Positions 44,501 through 53,500 of a stretch of DNA of 64,000 nucleotides are shown here, piece after piece; position 1 is the stretch's first letter; every line of letters begins with the position of its first letter. The DNA is taken from NCBI GenBank assembly GCA_035772405.1, contig JAYKKM010000439.1, positions 7,531,001-7,595,000 on the forward strand, written 5' to 3'. Source of the stretch: Chrysogorgia sp. JL179-B06. Lineage: Eukaryota > Cnidaria > Anthozoa > Scleralcyonacea > Chrysogorgiidae. The notes beneath the pieces are model-generated. The model was not told where the DNA came from, made no database searches, and worked only from the letters and a program-made list of their open reading frames with translations. The translations under genes and the position numbers were made by a program.

Positions 44501-47500
44501 TAAATATTCAAAAGTTAAAGATGAAAACGACGAAGAAATTAATTATCTTTTCAATAACATTTTAATAATATATTCAATGTGACTTGCAGCTTGGTTATTT
44601 TAATATGGTAAATTGTTTGCTACTCAAGCTTTTTAACGCAAACTCAGAAAATGTTTCTGAGCCCCAGATGGGAATCGAACCCGCAACCTTCATGATCTCT
44701 GGTTAGACGGCAGAACGAAGGCTACGTTGGAACTCAGATGGAATGCCCGTTGTCCTATTTATCCCTATACTGTAACCATCCCACATTTTGTAAAGGGGTC
44801 GGCTAAGTTGTCTCTGGGAGCAGGGTGACCCTCGCACCAGGGACAACTTTACATCAATGTAAACACCCCCTGAGACTTTAGCGTATTAGTTTTTTCAAAC
44901 AATGAAAAAAAATATTCATTTCGAGGTTATTAACTGCAAACTCGCAATTTGCAACTCTCAACTCGCATGGCAGACGAACTCTTTGTAAACGCGATGTTGA
45001 TGTATACATATATGTGATGTTGTGATGTTGTCCCTCGGTAATATGATGAGATGAGTTGTTCTCGAGCGAATGAGTCCAAACCGCGTAAGCAGAAAAATCT
45101 GCTTCCGTGGTTGGGTTTCGAACTCACGAACTTTGAGATACTAGTTCAACGCTCTACCAATGTAAACGAGTATGTTTACGAAATTCAGTATATAAATCAT
45201 AAATTCCAGACCTCTGTCGGACTTGACCGTGTAGCTTAGTTGGTAGGGTGTTAAACTAGTATCTCAAAGGTCATGGTTCGAAACCCAATCACGGCAAGCA
45301 GATGGACTCATTCACTCGAGAACAGCTCATCTCATATATAAATATATACGAAAAAATATATACAATCGTTTTGCCTAAACACGAGGAGGGATACATGATC
45401 CAAGCAGAGGTTGTTGTAAAGATTATCATCACCCTTGCTTGGTGACCGCGCTCGGGGATAAAGCAATCGATGTCCAAATCACTGGTCCACTTTGTAAAGT
45501 CTAGTTACTATATCAAGACTGTCAACCTTAACAAAGGAAATCCCGCAGGTCTATTAATTATCATCGCCTGAAACCGTGCTGCAAATGGTAAAGAATATTG
45601 TATCACAGCCTTGTGCGGTTTGAGATTCTGAAGAAGTCTATAGCAATACCTCCAACGCTGAAGTAGATATCTGGCATGTCAGGGGCAGAGGGGCTGCAGG
45701 TGTCATATCGGAGGTTATAGAATTTGAAAGCACACGCCGAGTTAATACTGAGTAAAAGGTATCATTTAATAACGTAACTTAAGGTATGTTTACATACTGC
45801 GATTAATCAGGCCATTTTATAGTTTAGATGCATGGTAAGTAAGGACTAAGGAGATATAGGAAGAAGAGTAAGGATTATGAGCCCACAAATTATTCTGCTG
45901 ACAGTTTCTCGTCCTTAACATGCATCTAAACAATAAAACGGTCCAATAGCACTTTGTCGAGATGACGTCAGTATCCATGTTTGTCCGCATTTACCCATAA
46001 TTATTGCGGCCATAACAAAAGAAAATAGCTCATATTTCTCAAAATAACTAATTTTTTATCAGAGAACGCCGTTTTCTTATTCAGTTTAGTAATGTATTTC
46101 ATATGTTTTACTTGATGTTGTTTTTTCTTTCATTTAGTTCACACTATGGATGAGTTAAAATTGACAGGAAACTGTTTAAAAGGCTCAAGACCTCTTGTAT
46201 CATTTGACAAGGTTTGTGTTTATTTTATTGTTGCTTATATAGCCACCGGACATGACAAAATAATTTTCTACATTAACTTTTTTTTCTATTATTCCATATA
46301 GCAAACATAATATTCTATATAATCTGAACAAAGTCTATCAACACTGGCATAATAATACCAGAGTATAATAGAAAAAGTTTGAAAGGACTCCATGAATTAT
46401 CTTAATACATTAATACATTCTGATTTAAAAAAATGTACAACCACAGGATACATGATGCACTTCATGTCTTCCGATCTCGTCCAAGGTTTTTGCTATTGAT
46501 AGTCTACTTAGATACTAGAGAGTTCAAGAAAACACGATGAGAACATCAAATACGACGTATGTTTACAATAGAATTGTTCTTCCAAAACAAAACAAAAATT
46601 AATAATATTCCGTTCTTTGAGTATTGACGCCCTAGTCCTTGTTCTACAACACCAGTATCGCATAGTCTAAATAGGTTCAAGCCATAAGTCTAGGTCCTAG
46701 CGGGGCTAGAAGATCTTCCAAGCCTTGTCTAATCCCACATGCTTAGTTTCTCTCATGAGTCTATTTATTAAGGACCCCAATTGTTTTGGGATTGGGAACG
46801 ATACTCCTAGAAGGCTAAGAAGATCTTGTAGCCCCACGACGTTATAAACAGTATTTTTACGTCAACGACGTTGACAGTGAGAGCGTTCAGTTGTATTTAT
46901 TAACGTTATAAATAGTAGTTTTACATCTTTGCAACGATGTTGAGGCTGAGCAGAGAGAGTTCGGTTAAATATAAGAGAGTTCAGATAAAGTGTGTTTTTA
47001 CGTCTTTGCAACAAAGAGACAGTTCGGTTGTAATTAACATTATAAGAAAAAATACGAAAGCTGCTAAGTTCTCATAAGAACTGGATATTATATGAAAAGG
47101 CGAAATAAGAGAACTTCAATGTGTCGAAAAATACTTAAGTAAGAGTATTTACGTATATTCATGGACGACGTTTAGGATGTGTCCTTCTTCTGAAACGTCA
47201 GCCATGATCTTACTAAAGTACCACTGCGATGAAAAAATTGTCTATCCAATTTTGATTTTATCTGAAAGTATTTTCTGTGATGAGACAGAAAATGAGACAG
47301 AATGTCTTGCTCAGTTTCTCAATATTTCATCTCGTTCCAGAGATATTCAGTAATTCAGGTTTTTGAAACATGCAAATTAGATACGTCTGACGTCATCTGC
47401 TCACATAAACTGAATGAAATTTACAAAATGAGGAATATATCTTCAAATAACAAGCAGAATGTTTTAAAACTTTGCACATGTATGCCAATGATGAAAGTAT

Positions 47501-50500
47501 ACTCCACTGGGCACAGTATGTTGTTACCATGGAAACAGCTTGGTGTCAGATCTCTTCCATTTGTAAAACAAAATTTGGTTATTTCTCCTCTATCAAACAA
47601 CGTTTACTGCTTTACATACATGTAGATTGGGAGATATGTACACACGTACTTTATATATTTTACAAATATTTTAGTTTTTTAGTTAAAGTGCCTATAACGT
47701 CTGTGGGGATTTAACATATTTGTAACCTATGGATTCTCCTGAGATAAATTGTAATATATCTTGTTGCTGAAAATTTCATCTTCATAGACTTTTTTGCTGT
47801 TAAAGTTGACGGAAATGACGTCAAATCGGGAATCTGTCTACATGAAAACCTCTTTACAGATGCCCGATTTGACGTCATTTTCGTCAACTTTAACAGCAAA
47901 AAAGTCTATGAAGATGACATTTTCAGCTGACAAGATATACTACAATTTATCTCAGGAGAATCAATAGATTACAACTATGTTAAATTCCCACAGACGTTAT
48001 AGGCACTTTAAAAGACTCCTGTTTCCCAGCGGTCTCCATGGTAACACCATACTATGCACAGTGGTGTGTACATTTCTCATTGGCATACATGTGCAACGTT
48101 TTAAAACTTTCTGCTTGTTATTTGAAGATATATTCCTCATTTTGTAAATTTTATTTAGTCTATGTGAGTAAATGACGTCAGACGTATCTAATTTGCACGT
48201 TTTAAAAACCTGAATATCTCTGGAACGAGATGAAATATTGAGAAACTGAGAAAGACATTCTGTTTCATTTTGAAAATACTTTTAGATAAAATCAAAATTA
48301 GATAGACGATTTTTTCATCGCATATCTTTTTTCATCGCATATCTTTTTCAATAACTTTTAGTATTTTTCGACACATTGAAGTTCTCTTATTCCTTCCCTG
48401 TACTTAGGTATAATATACGACTACAATGACTAGAATATAATATTAACTTCACATATCTAATGATACTCCTAGGTTCATCTACATCTACATCTACATGAAT
48501 TGAGTCGGTAAAAACCTATCGGTTATCACACCAACTATTAAATAAAAATGGTAAATAATATCTAAAAATCTAAATACCTAAAAAACAAAAGCCTAACTAG
48601 TTATTACATACATTAAAAAAATCATTTAAGTTGTTTTTAAATTGGGAGAGACTGTCTGCGCACACAATTTCTGAAGGAAGTGAATTCCATTCCTTGATCG
48701 TGCGGGGAAAAAATGAAAATTTAAAAACGTCTTTACTAATTCTCGGAACTCTATATTTAAAAATGTGGCTGCCACGAGTTCTTGTTTCGTTGTTTAGTTG
48801 CAAATAGTCTTCGGTTGCAACATCCATAAGATTATGTGAAAATTTATATAACAATGTTAATCTTTTTTTCTTTCTTCTCATTTCTAAACTTTCCCATTCC
48901 AGATCTTGCATCATATCAGTAACACTTGCCATAGGGTTGTAATTCTTGGAACAGAAGCGGGCTGCCTTTCTTTGAACTTTTTCTAGAGTTACTTTAAGCC
49001 ATTTACTTTAATATAACGACTATAGAATAACTAAAAATGTTTAAGAGAAAGAGCATCTTATATAGTTTAGTTTAGTTTATTAGTTTCGCCATAATATAAG
49101 AACTCAAATACTTACTTTACTTAACATATTGACAGCATAAATGGCTGGGTGACCGCAACAGCACGTGCCAATTACTGCGGGCTCAAAAGTTCAATATATA
49201 AGTTCAATATTCTCGATCTGTTGTTTCAAAACTAGTGACTTTACTAATTGGCGTAACGCATGGCAGGTTTTCTTAAACACCCTACTGTATTTACTGATCG
49301 AGTACATGATTTAATAACTGAAATAATTTTTATTTAGAGTTTTGAGCTCACACCACACCATTCACTACTAAAGACGATGTTTACTCAGGTAAAACTTAAT
49401 ATATGCTGACTTAATATAATATGCTTGACTAAATGTTTTTTAAAAATTTTGTTATTTGCGTTAGTAAACTCGGTATTAGGGACTTCAAGAAAACACAACG
49501 GCAACGTGAACAATAGAATTTTATGTCATATACAAAGAGCTTTTGTAAATGACTTTCCCAAGAGTAATTATCATGCCATCGTGACTCCATGTTTACAACG
49601 TAGAAAAAGCATTTTTATGTTGTAAAGACAACGGGACCTGAGTCACCACAAACGCCTTTTATTACACACGCATGACGATGATTTAATTTAATTTTTCAAA
49701 AAAATAATTTTAAAACACATCTATTAAAGTAGTTTCCCAAAATACCTTATTCTCGTGACTATAATAGATTGAACAAGTGTTTTTCTTTAAGAATTTAAGA
49801 GCAAAACGAGTTCGTGCGTTTGTGTATCTTGAAATTTCAATGTATAAATACAACACCATTTAATACTACAATTAAACTTTCTACCTTAGCCGTAGTCCAT
49901 TGTCTGAATCATTAAAGTGCTTTTTAACTCATTATGAGGCGCTCACATTTTATCTCACCCCCCGTAAAAGTTAATGAGAAAATCATTTTAATTTGATGAA
50001 ATAAATGATTGACATGTTGAAAATGGTGTCACGGTAAAATTGGTAAGTTTACATATACTGCGATAAGCCGCATGCTATGTATTGGATTTACTTACTAAAG
50101 TGGTAATTGTAATTATAGCATGCATTAGGATAAAAATGAATTAATCACACAGTGTGTAAACAGCCTCTTACCCAGCGCTTGTTTTACTTTGCGTGGCTTA
50201 TTTGTGTGAAGGCGCGCGGGAAAACACGTTTCATTTCGCAAACCGGGATCGCATCCACGCGCGCGTCACGCAGCGGGTAGCAAAATAAGCGCCTGGGCAC
50301 GAGGCTGCTGTGTAAACGTACCTTTTACTGTTTATGCGTGGAACTATCAATGACCCTTGTATATAACACGGCTCTGTGTATAAAATGCTAATAGCTACAG
50401 TATCTATAATTTAAAATTAAACGAGACTTACCTGGAAGTTCAAGTTTGATTGGGATCAAACATCAACATTCAGGTAAGTCTCGTTTAACAGCACTCCGTC

Positions 50501-53500
50501 GAGATGACGTCAGTATCCATGTTTGTCCTTGTTTACCCATAATTCTTGCGGCCATAACAAAAGAAAATAGCTCATTTGCAATCATTTGTGATTCAAATTT
50601 GGTTTGTTTGTCCGCATTTTGTGCTATTAATAGCAGCCAGACCATATTCATACTGTTCAGTGACAAGTACACAAACATCACCAATTTTAATATCAAAGTT
50701 TTCACATGCAAGTCTTGCAAAGATGACAAATCCACATAAACTGATATCAATGAGAAAGATGGTCGTGTCTGCAAAATTGTTTTCAAAAACCTCTTAACCA
50801 ACGGATGAGATCTAACAGATATGTTTAGTTACCTCAAAATTCCTTTTGCATTTTTGAGAGCTTCTGATTTTTAAATTTCTAACTGTCTGTAGAAACGTCC
50901 TGCAAATTCAACTGCTGGGATACAGGATCCCATAAACCAACCAGGCAAGCAACTTCACGAATTGTGGGAAGGTCTCCATAACTGTTGTTGCTAGATCCTG
51001 GAGTTTAGTTAGCTTATGAAAGGTAATACTCACAGTCATGTCAATGGAATTCAGGACAAATCCCAAATGCTCAATAACTTGGGAGGGTGACATGTGATTT
51101 GTTTTCAAAAATGTTTTCAAAAAGACCACCAGTTCCCTGAGTCATCTAGGTATCTACTTGAAACATGTCCCTGATCATGCCTTAGAGTAAAATGATTAAA
51201 ATGTAAGATGTAAGAGTAAAATGATTTCAAGAGTAAAATGATTTCAAGAGTAAAACTTCTAGGAGCACATGCAAGGCCCTGTAGCATGCATGTAAACAGA
51301 TGCAACACCTCTCGCCAAATAAACCTTTTATGGTTATTTCTGAATTGGTAAAGAAAAGTCATTTAGATCAATAGATGCCATGTGGCATGAAGGCTTCATA
51401 AGCTGAACACAATTATTAATATTGTCCATTTTGAAATAATGGTAAGGGAGGAATTGATTTAATTATTTGAGGTTTAATATCATTCTAATTGATCCATTTT
51501 TCTTATCGCGAAGAAACACGTTGGAGAGTACTAGCATGAGTGATAATGCCCCTATCCAGAAGGTCTTTGATTTGACTATCCATAGTTACACTATGCGACT
51601 TAACAGTTGGTCAGGGCTTTTGCAATTGGAATAGCACCAATTGCATAAATTCAATTTTGTATACCATCAAAAAAGACAGTATAAAGTTGTCAGGTGTAAT
51701 TTTTGTCTAACTGGCCAAAAAGTACTTAATTCTACAACTACAAGGTGTAGTATAGTACTTAATGTATTGCTTACATGTGCTTCATCTACTGTTTCGTTGT
51801 TTTGGCTTCCTTGGGTACGAACTTTTGTTGTTATGTTGATGGCCTGTTTGATCGGTTTTTCGGAAGCTTGTTCGGGGGCGCTGTTTTTGCCGCCGTGGAA
51901 GAAAAAATTCGTGAATTACCTTTAGGTTTGGACACAGTTTTGCTTCCAGTGAGCTGCTTTGCAGCTTTGTTAATTTTAGTGATAGTCTTGAGTCGGTCAC
52001 CAAAATCGTCACTAAATAGGTGCAGTCCTACAGGATGTTGTTGTTACACAGAGCTTTATATATTCCTCATCTATATCAGTCTCTTCGTCAAATGTTCATG
52101 CAAGTCATGATTTTCCAAAGCTTCCAATATTGAAGTATTTGATAATGCTTCCAACAGTTGTTCTTTTGATGGGAAGGTCGAGGCATTTCCTGCCATAGCT
52201 GTACGTGGCACGAGACCTTTCATCAAGGTTTGATGAAACCTGTTGAAACCTGGCATCCATGTTGCTATACTGGTCTGCTTTTTGGCGATATCCCAAATCT
52301 CAGGATTTACTGTGGTTGTGGTAAGTAATTTTCAATTTTAAGTCGATCAATGCTACTCTTCTTTCTTTTGGCGGCAACTTTATCGTTGAGCCCCACGGAC
52401 CGAATACTATCCAGGGCTTTTGCGATTTGCTCTAAAATCACAGGGCTTGTCTTGTCGCCTCTAACACCAGAGAGTCAACAACTCCCATGAGAAATCCCAG
52501 TGGTCGTCGCCAACTTGATTTGTTTTGGAGGAGGAGTCCCATCGCTGTCGCCATTACCGTCATCAGATTTGGCAAGAAGTGAATCTTTATTGGCTTCTTT
52601 CAAGGTCTACACTGTTGCTACGTTGTTCATCATAGTCATCAGTGTATCGATCTTCTGGTGCACAGAATTGATATCAGTTATTTCGATATTTGGCGTCGGG
52701 TATTGCCCGTATAGCATCACTACTTCCGACTCGTTGTCTTTTGTCCACCCGTTTCTCCGTCAACTAGTTGTTCATGTGAATTATCTCGATGAAGTAGTTC
52801 GTCCGACGGTGTTATAACTTTCCCTCATGAGATTGTCGAATTGACTCGTTGGCAATAGAATGTCGTCTAAAAAACAGCGGAGCCCGATGTTGTTGTTGCC
52901 ATATGGAAATTTTTAATTCCCTGGCAAAAGGGCAAAATATGGTTTTGCTACACAATATGACCATGTCTCAATGTTGTTGACCAAATTGAGCTGTATTTAC
53001 TCGTCAACTTGCTAAAGTTGTAGTAACGATGGATGAAAAAAAGATATGTATTACAACTAAATATACGACCAGTCGGAAGCGCGTATTTGACCTGCATCAC
53101 ACATGCGCTATCTCATGCTGTTCCGCTAGAATACGTAAATTAAACTGAAAGAAAAATGTTTGATGTCATTTTTCTTTTATTATGCGGAATATGTTCTCAA
53201 AACATATTCCGCATAATTCATTTCCATGTAATAAAATTTCCATGTTACCTTGGCAATAGTAAGTTATTTTTATAACGAAGGTCCTCCTAACCAACTTTTG
53301 AAAAGAGAAGACGCCATACACTGTTGGTACGTAGAAAAGCACCACTGGTCGCTTCCCCAGGGTTGCTTTTCTAATGTTGTGACGACCCCTTGAACTTCCA
53401 GAATAATTGAGGGGAGGAACAGATGGAATTTTCTGATTGTCATTTCTGTGTTGCCCAGATTCCTTTTCTTTTTAAAATTCAGCAATGGTGTTTACTATTA

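Noticed and set aside
45222..45295. tRNA gene
   Set aside because: A and B boxes are present but acceptor and T stems do not pair, and an inverted second copy with the same 3' body shows it to be a SINE head.
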